The translations under genes and the position numbers were made by a program. The notes beneath the pieces were generated by a model. That model was not told the DNA's origin and did no database searches. It saw only the letters and a program-made list of their open reading frames with translations. A stretch of DNA of 64,000 bases from Thiothrix subterranea. Lineage in GTDB: Bacteria; Pseudomonadota; Gammaproteobacteria; Thiotrichales; Thiotrichaceae. This document shows positions 26,166 through 36,487 of this stretch, piece by piece. The stretch covers positions 1,850,001 through 1,914,000 of the forward strand of contig NZ_CP133217.1 of NCBI RefSeq assembly GCF_030930995.1, written 5' to 3'. Within the stretch, counting starts at the first letter, position 1. Each line of letters starts with the position of its first letter.

Positions 26166-27386
26166 ATGGCACAGTCTGTCAACAAAGTCGTGTTAGCCTA
26201 CTCCGGCGGCTTGGATACCTCCATCATCGTGCGGTGGCTGCAAGAAAATTACGGGTGCGAAATCGTCACCTTCACGGCTGACATCGGTCAGGGCGAAGAA
26301 GTCGAGCCAGCCCGCTCCAAAGCCTTGGCAATGGGCATTAAGCCGGAAGAAATCTTCATCGAAGACCTGCGCGAAGAATTCGTGCGCGACTACGTGTTCC
26401 CAATGTTCCGCGCCAACACCATTTACGAAGGCGAATACCTGCTGGGTACATCCATCGCTCGCCCGTTGATCGCTAAGCGTTTGATTGAAATTGCTAACGA
26501 AACCGGCGCGGATGCGATTTCCCACGGAGCAACAGGCAAAGGCAACGACCAAGTGCGCTTTGAACTCGGTGCTTACGCGCTAAAACCGGGTGTAAAAGTG
26601 ATTGCCCCTTGGCGCGAATGGGACATGAATTCCCGCGCTGATTTGATGGCGTATGCTGAAAAGCACAATATTCCGGTCGATTTCAAAAAAGCGGGCAAGA
26701 AATCCCCGTACTCGATGGATGCTAACCTGCTGCACATTTCTTACGAAGGCGGCCCGTTGGAAGATCCGTGGTTTGAAGCCGAAGAAGACATGTGGCGTTG
26801 GAGCGTTTCCCCTGAAACTGCGCCAGACAAGCCTACCTACGTCGAAATCACCTTTGAAGGTGGCGATGCCGTCGCCTTGGATGGCGTGCGTTTGTCCGCT
26901 GCCACCATCCTCGAAACGTTGAACAAACTGGGTGGTGCAAACGGTATCGGTCGTTTGGATTTAGTGGAAAACCGCTACGTCGGCATGAAATCACGCGGCT
27001 GCTACGAAACCCCCGGCGGCACGATTTTGTTGCCTGCGCACCGTGCCATTGAATCACTCACCCTTGACCGCGAAGTCGCGCACCTGAAAGACAGCCTGAT
27101 GCCCAAGTACGCCGAATTGGTTTACAACGGTTACTGGTGGAGTCCTGAGCGCAAAATGATGCAAACCATGATCGACGCATCGCAAGCCTTCGTGAACGGC
27201 ACAGTGCGCATGAAGTTGTACAAAGGTGCGGTCACGGTTGCTGGTCGCAAATCCGACGACAGCTTGTTCGACGCACGCATTGCCACCTTTGACGATGATG
27301 GCGGCGCGTACAATCAGAAAGACGCGGAAGGTTTCATCAAACTGAATGCGCTGCGGATGCGAATTGCTGCGGTCAAAGGTCGTTAA
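26166..27386 (+). CDS. argG: Argininosuccinate synthase
   Basis: This is a 406-residue cytosolic enzyme that joins citrulline and aspartate with ATP in arginine synthesis. The PP-loop '[16 protein letters not shown]' (~10-25) binds ATP. '[16 protein letters not shown]' and '[15 protein letters not shown]' are signature regions. Length is standard. Confidence 0.97.
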   Translation: MAQSVNKVVLAYSGGLDTSIIVRWLQENYGCEIVTFTADIGQGEEVEPARSKALAMGIKPEEIFIEDLREEFVRDYVFPMFRANTIYEGEYLLGTSIARPLIAKRLIEIANETGADAISHGATGKGNDQVRFELGAYALKPGVKVIAPWREWDMNSRADLMAYAEKHNIPVDFKKAGKKSPYSMDANLLHISYEGGPLEDPWFEAEEDMWRWSVSPETAPDKPTYVEITFEGGDAVALDGVRLSAATILETLNKLGGANGIGRLDLVENRYVGMKSRGCYETPGGTILLPAHRAIESLTLDREVAHLKDSLMPKYAELVYNGYWWSPERKMMQTMIDASQAFVNGTVRMKLYKGAVTVAGRKSDDSLFDARIATFDDDGGAYNQKDAEGFIKLNALRMRIAAVKGR

Positions 27387-27392
27387 TTCCTG

Positions 27393-27596
27393 ATGGAAGC
27401 ACGCTTGGAAAAATTGGAACTCCTGTTCATGGAACAGGAGCAAACCCTTGAAGCCTTAAGTCGCCAGATTTACCTGCAACAAAAAGACATTACTTCGGCG
27501 TTGCTGGAAATCGAACGGCTTAACGAAAAGCTCAAATCCATCACCCCATCTGCCGTCGGTAGTCAGGCGGATGAAACTCCACCCCCGCATTATTGA
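27393..27596 (+). CDS. slyX: SlyX-family protein
   Basis: This is a 67-residue coiled-coil protein: 'RLEKLELLFMEQEQTLEALS' is the SlyX opening, and it ends near 'DETPPPHY', the conserved Pro-Pro-His-Tyr tail. Its function is unknown. It is 6 bases after argG. Confidence 0.9.
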   Translation: MEARLEKLELLFMEQEQTLEALSRQIYLQQKDITSALLEIERLNEKLKSITPSAVGSQADETPPPHY

Positions 27597-27611
27597 AAAG
27601 GAGATATTCAA

Positions 27612-29033
27612 ATGCTGACACATCTTCGTATCAAAAACTTCAAAGCATGGGAAGATACCGGCGACATACGGCTTGCGCCCTTAACAGTCATTTTTGGTGC
27701 GAATAGTGCGGGGAAAAGCAGCATGGGACACTTGCTTTTAGCACTTAAACAAACTGCGCTGTCTGTAGATAGACGTAAAGCACTACATTTAGGATTAGGA
27801 GATACTAATTCTCTTATTAATTTAGGTACGTATGAGGAATGTGTACATCAACATGATACTCAGAAAAGTATTGGAATTGAAATGGCATGGAATACTTCAA
27901 ATGAACTCATTGCAGAAAGCACACAGCATAATTCCGAATTTAAGGGAAGCAAACTTGAAATAAACGTTGAATTTGAACATGCTAAGAAAAATCAACATAC
28001 AACTGTAAAATCACTTTCGTATACCCTTGATAAAAACAAAGAAAGTGAGTTAGATGTTACTTTTTCAAAAAAAAGAAAAAGCACTAATGAATTTGAATTG
28101 TCTTCAAAAAAATACCCACTTAAAAGGACTCAAGGTCGAGTGTGGCCATTATATGAGCCTGAAAAGTTTTATCACATAACTGAACAAACACGGTCTAAGT
28201 TTCAAAATGCATCATTTTTAGGTGATTTCGCATTAGAAACAGAAGCGACTCTAAAAAACATATATTATCTTGGTCCACTGAGAGGTTATCCAGAACGTTT
28301 TTATCAATGGGCAGGTGATACCCCAGAAGATGTGGGAAACAAGGGAGAAAAGGTTATTGCGGCTTTATTGGCAGCAAAAAATCGAAATTTACATCAAAAG
28401 TATATAAAAAGAGAGAAGCAAGAAGCAAAAGATAAGAAGACATTTTCATTTCCTCATTTGATTGCAAAATGGCTAAAAGACATTGGGCTTATAGAGGAGT
28501 TTTCTATTCATCCAATTGCAGAAGGGAGAAATGAACACGAAGTTCTCATTCGTACTAGTCCGAACGCAAGTACTGTAAAAATTACTGATGTTGGCTTCGG
28601 CGTTTCTCAAGTTTTACCTGCATTGGTACAAGCATTTTATACACCAAGAAATTCAACAGTGCTTATGGAGCAACCTGAAATACACTTACATCCACAGGTG
28701 CAAGCAGGTCTTGCAGATGCATTTATCGAAGCAATCCACATTCATGAAGATAAAATACCACGTAATGTACAATTGATAATAGAAAGTCATTCAGAGCATT
28801 TTCTAACACGTTTGCAACGTAGAATAGCAGAAGAAAAAATAAAACCTGAAGAGGTGGCCATTTATTTTATTGATAATAAAGAGGGTAAAGCCACCATCGA
28901 AGAACTTTGTATCAACGAGTACGGTGAAATTGAGAACTGGCCTGAGAACTTCTTTGGTGATGAAATGGGTGATCTTGCAGCTCAAGCACTTGCAGCTATT
29001 GAACGCCGTCAACGAAATCAAGCAAAAGGATAA
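27612..29033 (+). CDS. AAA15/DUF3696 ATPase (OLD/SMC-like)
   Basis: This is a 473-residue ATPase. The N-terminus 'LRIKNFKAWEDTG' and Walker A 'VIFGANSAGKSSMGHLLLAL' (~29-48) match the AAA_15/OLD-type ABC-ATPases. Signature and Walker B lie in 'GFGVSQVLPALVQAF' and 'STVLMEQPEIHLHPQVQAGL'. The H-switch is 'LIIESHSEHFLTRLQRRI', and the C-terminus is DUF3696-like. The TOPRIM domain of OLD nucleases is absent. It overlaps the PIN gene by one base (TAATG). The block is AT-rich against argG and rsmJ on its two sides, so it was likely acquired. Such ATPases act as sensors in several phage-defence systems. Confidence 0.85.
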   Translation: MLTHLRIKNFKAWEDTGDIRLAPLTVIFGANSAGKSSMGHLLLALKQTALSVDRRKALHLGLGDTNSLINLGTYEECVHQHDTQKSIGIEMAWNTSNELIAESTQHNSEFKGSKLEINVEFEHAKKNQHTTVKSLSYTLDKNKESELDVTFSKKRKSTNEFELSSKKYPLKRTQGRVWPLYEPEKFYHITEQTRSKFQNASFLGDFALETEATLKNIYYLGPLRGYPERFYQWAGDTPEDVGNKGEKVIAALLAAKNRNLHQKYIKREKQEAKDKKTFSFPHLIAKWLKDIGLIEEFSIHPIAEGRNEHEVLIRTSPNASTVKITDVGFGVSQVLPALVQAFYTPRNSTVLMEQPEIHLHPQVQAGLADAFIEAIHIHEDKIPRNVQLIIESHSEHFLTRLQRRIAEEKIKPEEVAIYFIDNKEGKATIEELCINEYGEIENWPENFFGDEMGDLAAQALAAIERRQRNQAKG

Positions 29034-29557
29034 TGGCAATAATGAATTGCATCATTATCGACACTAACGTTATCTTAGTTGCCAGTGGTCAACATCAAGA
29101 TATTTCCTTAGAATGCCATAAAAATTGCATACTGCAACTTCAGTTAATTGAAAAGCATGGACATGTTGTCATTGATGATGGTTATCGAATTCTTCAGGAA
29201 TACAGTAATAAAACCACGCCAAATCGCCCAAAGAATTTAGGCGATGCATTTGTGAAGTGGCTACAACGCAATAAAGGAAATGCCTCACGATGCACTCAAA
29301 TATCAATTACAGAACATCATGAACGAGGTTTTGAGAGTTTTCCTGATGACCCTGAGTTGCATAGTTTTGATCCACCAGATCGCAAGTTTGTTGCAGTATC
29401 CGCAGCGCATCCTGAAAAACCTCCAATCCTGCAAGCTGCTGATTGCAAGTGGCTTGATTGGAAACTAGCCTTAAATAGACAAGGTATCAACGTAGAATTT
29501 ATCTGCAAAGATGATATTGAGCGCTTCCATAAGAAGAAGTTCGGCAGTAATGGATAA
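29033..29557 (+). CDS. PIN-domain nuclease
   Basis: This is a 174-residue protein. 'CIIIDTNVILVASGQ' gives the first PIN Asp (D11, counting from the ATG at 29033). A central acidic region follows, and 'PDRKFVAVSAAHP' and 'ILQAADCKWLDW' supply later Asp residues. PIN domains are Mg-dependent RNases, often attacking tRNA or mRNA. It overlaps the ATPase gene by one base and the RNA ligase gene by 8 bases, so the three are made in fixed ratio. No VapB-like antitoxin is present. Confidence 0.75.
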   Translation: MAIMNCIIIDTNVILVASGQHQDISLECHKNCILQLQLIEKHGHVVIDDGYRILQEYSNKTTPNRPKNLGDAFVKWLQRNKGNASRCTQISITEHHERGFESFPDDPELHSFDPPDRKFVAVSAAHPEKPPILQAADCKWLDWKLALNRQGINVEFICKDDIERFHKKKFGSNG

Positions 29558-30260
29558 GTTTTTCCGTTTTCCGCACACTCCACATATCGCTTGGCTAGGC
29601 AAAGATGAGCCGCGTAGCGATAAAGTACTGTCACAAGAAGAAGTTAATGCATTTCTAATAAATGAAGTGATTGTCGAGGAAAAACTGGATGGCGCAAATC
29701 TGGGAATTTCTTTCAATAAGGCAGGTGAAGTACAACTGCAAAATCGTGGATCGTACCTTCTTCCCCCTTATAGTGGACAGTTTTTGAAACTTGGGCAATG
29801 GCTTGATATTCACTTAGATAAATTGTTTGACTATCTGGAAGATCATCACATTCTATTCGGCGAATGGTGTGCAGCTAAACATTCCCTTTCCTATGAAAAT
29901 TTACCTGATTGGTTTATGGCTTTTGATGTTTATGACAAAATTCAGCAGCAATTTTGGTCTACGTCGCGCCGAAACCATTTGGCTAAATCTATCGGTATAT
30001 CTCACATTCCCTGTATTCAACAAGGTCGTCTTAGCCTAGATGATTTAAAACAGATTGTTATGACCCAACCCAGTCAGTTTCGCCAAGGAATCATGGAAGG
30101 AATCATTATCCGTAAAGAATCTGCTGACTGGATATTGGATAGAGCAAAACTAGTACGCCCAGATTTTCTGCAAACGATTGATTCACATTGGAGGGGGCGG
30201 CTTATTGAGTGGAATCAAGTATTACCCCCTTTTACAACAAACGTTGTTATTCAAAATTAG
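29550..30260 (+). CDS. Rnl2-like RNA ligase
   Basis: This is a 236-residue protein that uses ATG 29550 inside the end of the PIN gene; the upstream frame extension is overlap. The nucleotidyl-transfer motif I is 'EEKLDGANLGIS' with the AMP-accepting Lys at K45. 'GEWCAAKHSL' and 'AFDVYDK' are motif III-like, 'MEGIIIRKE' is motif IV and 'DRAKLVRPDF' is motif V. All motifs are intact, so an active ATP-dependent ligase is expected (PF09414). T4 Rnl2 relatives seal nicks in RNA. Together with a PIN nuclease it suggests a cut-and-reseal module. rsmJ begins 5 bases downstream. Confidence 0.85.
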   Translation: MDKFFRFPHTPHIAWLGKDEPRSDKVLSQEEVNAFLINEVIVEEKLDGANLGISFNKAGEVQLQNRGSYLLPPYSGQFLKLGQWLDIHLDKLFDYLEDHHILFGEWCAAKHSLSYENLPDWFMAFDVYDKIQQQFWSTSRRNHLAKSIGISHIPCIQQGRLSLDDLKQIVMTQPSQFRQGIMEGIIIRKESADWILDRAKLVRPDFLQTIDSHWRGRLIEWNQVLPPFTTNVVIQN

Positions 30261-30265
30261 GCATA

Positions 30266-30994
30266 ATGACTGGCGAAACACTTCAAGTAGAGCAATTATC
30301 TCGCTATCAACTGGTGCAAACCCCTGCACGGCTGGAACTACACGATACCCACGACCCCAAAGTGGGTGCTGTGTACGTCGATTTCGTGGAAGGCAAAGCC
30401 CAATACCGCCGTAAATTCGGTGGCGGCAAAGGGCAGGACATTGCCAAAGCGATTGGCTTACACAAATTCAAACATCCCCATGTGATTGACGCGACCGCTG
30501 GTTTAGGGCGCGAATCCTTCGTGCTGGCGACCTTGGGTTGCACGGTGACGTTGCTGGAACGTTCGCCGGTGGTTCACGCCTTGCTTGCCGATGGTTTGAA
30601 ACGGGCGCTGGCGAGTGATGATCAGGAAACGCTGGAAATTGCTTCGCGCATGACCTTGTATCCGGCAGATGCGCACGTATGGCTAACAGAACTTCCGGCA
30701 GTGGCATGGCCTGATGTAATTTATCTCGACCCCATGTTTCCCGATCGGCAGAAGTCCGCTTTGGTGCAAAAAGAGATGCGTTTTTTTCACGAAGTAGTGG
30801 GAGCCGATCCCGACAGTGATGGATTGTTAGCATTGGCTCAGGAACGCGCTAAGCGGCGGGTCGTCGTTAAGCGCCCACGTCACGCGCCTGAATTACACGG
30901 CTGTAAACCGGCTTTTGTCATCAGTGGTAAAACCGTGCGTTATGATGTTTATTTAGGCAAGGCAACTGCGCAAGAACACGCCCATCAGGAATAA
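30266..30994 (+). CDS. rsmJ: 16S rRNA m2G1516 methyltransferase
   Basis: This is a 242-residue SAM-dependent methyltransferase that modifies G1516 of 16S rRNA. The ATG at 30266 removes a 19-codon overlap with the RNA ligase gene. Motif I is 'VIDATAGLGRESFVLATLG', and the catalytic region includes 'VIYLDPMFP'. Its end overlaps the 3' part of a convergent small gene. Confidence 0.93.
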   Translation: MTGETLQVEQLSRYQLVQTPARLELHDTHDPKVGAVYVDFVEGKAQYRRKFGGGKGQDIAKAIGLHKFKHPHVIDATAGLGRESFVLATLGCTVTLLERSPVVHALLADGLKRALASDDQETLEIASRMTLYPADAHVWLTELPAVAWPDVIYLDPMFPDRQKSALVQKEMRFFHEVVGADPDSDGLLALAQERAKRRVVVKRPRHAPELHGCKPAFVISGKTVRYDVYLGKATAQEHAHQE

Positions 30995-31060
30995 AATACC
31001 GACCCATGCCATGACTCTGAGAATGACGCGGTATAATTGACGTTTTTCATGTGTATTCAT
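30953..31060 (-). CDS. Small membrane protein, 35 aa
   Basis: This is a minus-strand frame with ATG at 31060. It has a basic N-terminus 'MNTHEKRQLYRVILRV' and one hydrophobic helix 'MAWVGILFLMGVFLRSC'. It overlaps the rsmJ 3' end by 42 bases in convergent orientation. No good ribosome site is seen. It resembles single-span small proteins near ygdD in other gammaproteobacteria, but I cannot name it. Confidence 0.4.
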   Translation of the reverse strand: MNTHEKRQLYRVILRVMAWVGILFLMGVFLRSCLA

Positions 31061-31074
31061 AAGGTCGTGTCGTT

Positions 31075-31464
31075 GTGAAAAAAGATCATTTTCTGTTAAT
31101 CGCCAGTGTGTCAGGAATGCTCGCAGTTGCATTAGGGGCATTTGGTGCACACGGTTTGGAAAAATTAGTCGATGCGAGGATGTTGCAACGTTTTCATACC
31201 GGTGTCGAGTACCAGTTTTACCATTCCTTGGCATTATTATTGATTAGTATTTTATATAAACAGATAAAAAATAAGTATGTTTATTATGCCGGTTATGCAT
31301 TTTTGTTAGGCATTGTGTTGTTCTCTGGTAGTCTCTATCTGTATGTTTTAACAGAAATTAAAGCATTAGTACTGGTAACGCCCCTAGGTGGACTTAGCTT
31401 TATTGTGGGCTGGGTGCTACTGGCTTTTTCTGCAAAAAACAGTGCCTATTCAGAGAAAAGATAA
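31075..31464 (+). CDS. DUF423 membrane protein (YgdD-like)
   Basis: This is a 129-residue inner-membrane protein with four predicted helices and a GTG start. 'VSGMLAVALGAFGAHGLEK' is the hallmark of DUF423. Its function is unknown. Confidence 0.9.
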   Translation: MKKDHFLLIASVSGMLAVALGAFGAHGLEKLVDARMLQRFHTGVEYQFYHSLALLLISILYKQIKNKYVYYAGYAFLLGIVLFSGSLYLYVLTEIKALVLVTPLGGLSFIVGWVLLAFSAKNSAYSEKR

Positions 31465-31552
31465 GATAAATTTATTTCTTATTGCCATCAATTGCGTTAT
31501 GATTTTTTTAGGATGGGTGCTGGTAGCGTGGGTGTCACAACGAAATAGATAA
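31442..31552 (+). CDS. Possible 36-aa membrane peptide overlapping DUF423
   Basis: A GTG-started frame overlapping the last 23 bases of the DUF423 gene ends at TAA 31550-31552. It has a basic start, one hydrophobic helix ('INLFLIAINCVMIFLGWVLV') and a basic end 'QRNR'. There is no clear ribosome site, so it is only a suggestion. Confidence 0.3.
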   Translation: MPIQRKDKINLFLIAINCVMIFLGWVLVAWVSQRNR

Positions 31553-31600
31553 GCAAACCCTATACTAACTGGCTAACTGTAGTTAGGTTATTCTTGGAAT

Positions 31601-32359
31601 ATGACCATGAGTTATACACCTTTTAAATTTTTTGGTAAAAATTCACGCGGGCGCGATTTTGTCGTCGGTGATATTCATGGCTCCTTTTCAGCACTAGAAC
31701 GGCTGTTGCAGCGTATTGATTTTGATCCTGAGGCTGATCGGGTGTTTTCGGTCGGGGATCTGATTGATCGTGGTGCGGAGTCGCATCGCGTGATTGAGTT
31801 TCTCAACCACAGTTGGTTTCATTCAATCATGGGAAATCATGAACGCATGTTGCTGGACTCAGAATACAACGCCGCAGTGTTGGAAAACTGGACACGCTAC
31901 AACGGCGGTGCTTGGTGGAAGCGTGTCCCTGAGCATATTCGACCGCGCATTCGCAATGTGTTGGCGCAATTGCCACTGGCCTTTGAGGTATCGACGGCGA
32001 ACGGGCATATTGGCATTGTTCATGCTGATATTCCGACGGGGATTCCTTGGCATCAATTCATCCGTTCGTTGGAATCAGACCCGGATATGGAAGAATACGC
32101 GCTGTGGTCGCGCAATCGCTACAAACATTTCAAGATGATGGGGCGCACTGTACCGGTCGATGGCATTGACTTGGTGGTATTTGGGCATACGCCAGTCAGT
32201 AAGCCGTTACACACCGCGAATTTCTATTATATTGACACCGGTGCTGCGTTGTTAGATGACAAAGCTTTAGGCACATTAACCTTGTTGCAAATTCATCCGG
32301 TGATGGCGTTGCATCAATTGGATGTGCGCACTGAGGAAGATGTTCACGCTCCGGCGTGA
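31601..32359 (+). CDS. PrpA/PrpE-like metallophosphatase
   Basis: This is a 252-residue PPP-family serine/threonine phosphatase. It has the three calcineurin-like motifs GDIHG ('VVGDIHGSFSALERLL'), GDxxDRG ('VFSVGDLIDRGAES') and GNHE ('IMGNHERML'), which bind two metals. 'VFGHTPVSKP' supplies the last His. The role may be protein dephosphorylation or dinucleotide hydrolysis. Confidence 0.9.
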   Translation: MTMSYTPFKFFGKNSRGRDFVVGDIHGSFSALERLLQRIDFDPEADRVFSVGDLIDRGAESHRVIEFLNHSWFHSIMGNHERMLLDSEYNAAVLENWTRYNGGAWWKRVPEHIRPRIRNVLAQLPLAFEVSTANGHIGIVHADIPTGIPWHQFIRSLESDPDMEEYALWSRNRYKHFKMMGRTVPVDGIDLVVFGHTPVSKPLHTANFYYIDTGAALLDDKALGTLTLLQIHPVMALHQLDVRTEEDVHAPA

Positions 32360-32378
32360 TTATTAACCGAACCGGTAC

Positions 32379-32409
32379 AAAAAAGGGCGGATGATATTCC
32401 GCCCTTTTT
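32379..32409. terminator. Bidirectional terminator
   Basis: A 12-base stem (AAAAAGGGCGGA / TCCGCCCTTTTT) lies between the convergent phosphatase and iscR genes; A- and T-tracts on both sides let it work both ways. Confidence 0.9.
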
Positions 32410-32440
32410 CGCATTTACCGTTACCCAACACATTCACCTC

Positions 32441-32944
32441 TCAGCAACTAGCGCTTACGGCTGCACCAATTGTGGGACGTGGAGGGAACATCGTGGCAAT
32501 CCGGCTGGCAATCGTGTCTTGACGGCGCGACACTTCGCGGATTTCAGGGCGATTGATGAAACTGGCTAAGGTCAGATTATCCAAAAATTCATACAAACGT
32601 CCGCTCAAATCTTCCCACAGTTGATGGGTTAAGCATTTCTCACCACCGTGGCAATCTTTAGTGCCAAGGCAACGGGTTACGTCAATGTTTTCGTCTACCG
32701 CATTAATGATTTCCGCGATGCTGATCTGGCTGGAAGGGCGGCCTAAACGATAACCACCACCTGGGCCGCGCACCCCTTCCACTAAACCTTCTTTACGCAA
32801 CTTTGCAAACAATTGCTCAAGATAAGACAAAGAAATGCCTTGGCATTGTGAAATATCTGCCAGCGTGACAGGGCCTTGATGATCGTGAATCGCCAGATCC
32901 ATCATGGCAGTGACCGCGTACCGACCTTTTGTTGACAGTTTCAT
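32441..32944 (-). CDS. iscR: Rrf2-family regulator IscR
   Basis: This is a 167-residue winged-helix repressor. The N-terminus '[20 protein letters not shown]' is standard. The cysteines of '[20 protein letters not shown]' (Cx5Cx5C) match the [2Fe-2S] ligands of IscR. No iscS, iscU or iscA follows; the gene stands alone before a terminator, so it is an orphan relative to the usual isc operon. Confidence 0.92.
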   Translation of the reverse strand: MKLSTKGRYAVTAMMDLAIHDHQGPVTLADISQCQGISLSYLEQLFAKLRKEGLVEGVRGPGGGYRLGRPSSQISIAEIINAVDENIDVTRCLGTKDCHGGEKCLTHQLWEDLSGRLYEFLDNLTLASFINRPEIREVSRRQDTIASRIATMFPPRPTIGAAVSASC

Positions 32945-33141
32945 GGAGATGCTCCTTAGCAGTGTGACTGCGTTTTAAATCCCGACTGAATTACTCAGTA
33001 TCTTAAATAAACCTAGCGCATTAGTCAAGAATATTTGTACGTTTAAGTTATACAAAATATAGACTGTGTTAAGTAGCATTAGTATAGGTATGCGCAACAA
33101 ATATTGCAAAAGCTGTACACGGTTGTTTCACAGTATTAACC

Positions 33142-33591
33142 CTAGGTGAAACAGTGCCCCTGTCGGCGTAAGTAATTTGTCCACTTGTACAAGAATCTGT
33201 TCATGCGCCACCGACACAGTAGCATCGTGTCTAACTCTTTATTCCAATACTGTACAGGGTCTTCGGTCAGTCGGCAGCGGTGACTCACCACCTCAGCTTG
33301 GCGCGAATCGTGGTAAACCCGAATCAGCATATCCGGGCGGTTGTCTTTGGCATTATGGCTTTCGTCAAACAAATACGTCAGCATCAACGTGCTGGTATGA
33401 GACGTGTGATCGAGAATCGTGAGTGAAACCGGAATGCCGTTTGCCACCCGTGATACCGTTGCTTGCGGTAAGATACGTATGTCGCCGCACAATAGACGCA
33501 ACTGGATATAATTTATTTCGTACATTTCCATCAGCGCGGCGAAAGATTTTGGGCGTGGCGCGAAGGTGGCGGGTTGTTCTTTGACTAACAT
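33142..33591 (-). CDS. DUF1249 protein (YqiB-like)
   Basis: This is a 149-residue protein; ATG 33591 gives 'MLVKEQPATFAPRPKSFAAL', and an upstream in-frame extension overlaps the pgm start region and is not supported. 'MEMYEINYIQLRLLC' and the Trp/Arg-rich end 'LCRWRMNRFLYKWTNYL' match DUF1249. Its function is unknown. Confidence 0.88.
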   Translation of the reverse strand: MLVKEQPATFAPRPKSFAALMEMYEINYIQLRLLCGDIRILPQATVSRVANGIPVSLTILDHTSHTSTLMLTYLFDESHNAKDNRPDMLIRVYHDSRQAEVVSHRCRLTEDPVQYWNKELDTMLLCRWRMNRFLYKWTNYLRRQGHCFT

Positions 33592-33612
33592 AAATCCATA
33601 ATGACTAAATGA

Positions 33613-35319
<1,707 letters not shown>

Positions 35320-35322
<3 letters not shown>

Positions 35323-35347
35323 TATTTGATATTTGATATTTGATATT
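35320..35347. repeat. Heptanucleotide tandem repeat (TGATATT)x4
   Basis: Four perfect copies of TGATATT start at the pgm stop codon and lie between the convergent pgm and mnmH genes. Confidence 0.95.
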
Positions 35348-35351
35348 TTAT

Positions 35352-36482
35352 TTATTGAATGCCTTGTGCGTTAAGGTAATCCCGCACCTCGGCTGGTGAA
35401 CCCGTAAACACCAGCCGATCCTGCTTCTTACTGATCTGGTAATCGTACATCGGGTCGTAATAATCCAACAAAATGAGGCGCACCACATCATAATGCCCCT
35501 CGGTTTGCCCCGTCCGTTCTTGATGTGCCAACGCCGCCTGCATCGTCTGGCGTACTTGTTGGTAACGAACCCCGCCCAAGCGTCGCTGAATTTTATCCAA
35601 ACTGCCCAGCAAGTACGCACTAAACGCGGCAAAACCTGTGGCTTCATCACCGTTATGCAGCGTGATGAAAGCTTGCAAATTATCCAGCACATACTCCTGA
35701 TAACTGATTTCTACCCGTTCCTCATCCGGCACTTGCATCAAGATCACCGGCGCTTCCGAGAGCCGCTTGAAAAACGTTTCGGGTAAATGTACCGAGCCGA
35801 TACTGCGGCTTTCATCTTCAAATAATAGGGTGGTTTGCTCTTGGCTAACCTTGCGCAGTAAGGCAATGCTCAGGGTGTTTTCAAACTGGATTTGCGTCGG
35901 TTGACGCTGTGCTTGTGAGCCGAATGCTGAGCCGCGATGGTTCGCTGTTCCCTCCAAATCAATCATTTGAGTGATGGTTTGCAGAAAACGGGTTTTGCCA
36001 GAACCCGTGCGTCCGCTGAGAATAATAGGCTGTAGTCGGTTCGGTAAACTGTCCAATTGTTCCCGCAAGAACTGCCGCATCTGCTTATAGCCACCCTCAA
36101 CACGCGGGTATTCGATGCCTGTGTATTCGTACAGCAATTGCTGCGAGATGCGCGAGCGCAAACCGCCGCGAAAGCAGTACAACACACCATCAGGGTGCTC
36201 ACGGGCGAAGGCTGCCCACGCCGCTACCCGTGCATCCTTAATATCACCGCTGACTCGTTGCATCCCCAAGGCAATCGCCGCATCTTGCCCTTGCTGTTTA
36301 TAGCAGGTGCCGATGGCTTCGCGATCCGCGTCATCCATCAGCGGGTGATTGACAGCGTTAGGAAATGCCCCTTCCAGAAATTCCACGGGGGCGCGAACAT
36401 CCAACAATGGTCGGTCGGATAGGAACAGGCTGTGCAAATCGTCAATCAGCGGTAGATGCTTACCAAGGTCTTTGGGATTCAT
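35352..36482 (-). CDS. mnmH: tRNA 2-selenouridine synthase
   Basis: This is a 376-residue SelU/MnmH enzyme. An N-terminal rhodanese domain with catalytic Cys in 'YCFRGGLRSR' (~97) is followed by a P-loop domain 'LSGRTGSGKTRFL' (~155-167). It replaces sulfur by selenium in the wobble 2-thiouridine of tRNAs, via geranylation, using selenophosphate from SelD. selD lies 5 bases upstream and is co-transcribed. Confidence 0.95.
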   Translation of the reverse strand: MNPKDLGKHLPLIDDLHSLFLSDRPLLDVRAPVEFLEGAFPNAVNHPLMDDADREAIGTCYKQQGQDAAIALGMQRVSGDIKDARVAAWAAFAREHPDGVLYCFRGGLRSRISQQLLYEYTGIEYPRVEGGYKQMRQFLREQLDSLPNRLQPIILSGRTGSGKTRFLQTITQMIDLEGTANHRGSAFGSQAQRQPTQIQFENTLSIALLRKVSQEQTTLLFEDESRSIGSVHLPETFFKRLSEAPVILMQVPDEERVEISYQEYVLDNLQAFITLHNGDEATGFAAFSAYLLGSLDKIQRRLGGVRYQQVRQTMQAALAHQERTGQTEGHYDVVRLILLDYYDPMYDYQISKKQDRLVFTGSPAEVRDYLNAQGIQ

Positions 36483-36487
36483 GATGC

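Noticed and set aside
27612-29033. Full OLD-family nuclease
   Set aside because: No TOPRIM domain follows the ATPase; the C-terminus looks like DUF3696, so nuclease activity must come from the PIN protein.
29511-29549. Earlier start of the RNA ligase gene
   Set aside because: The 13 extra codons lie in the PIN gene and do not look like a ligase start; ATG 29550 gives the normal N-terminus.
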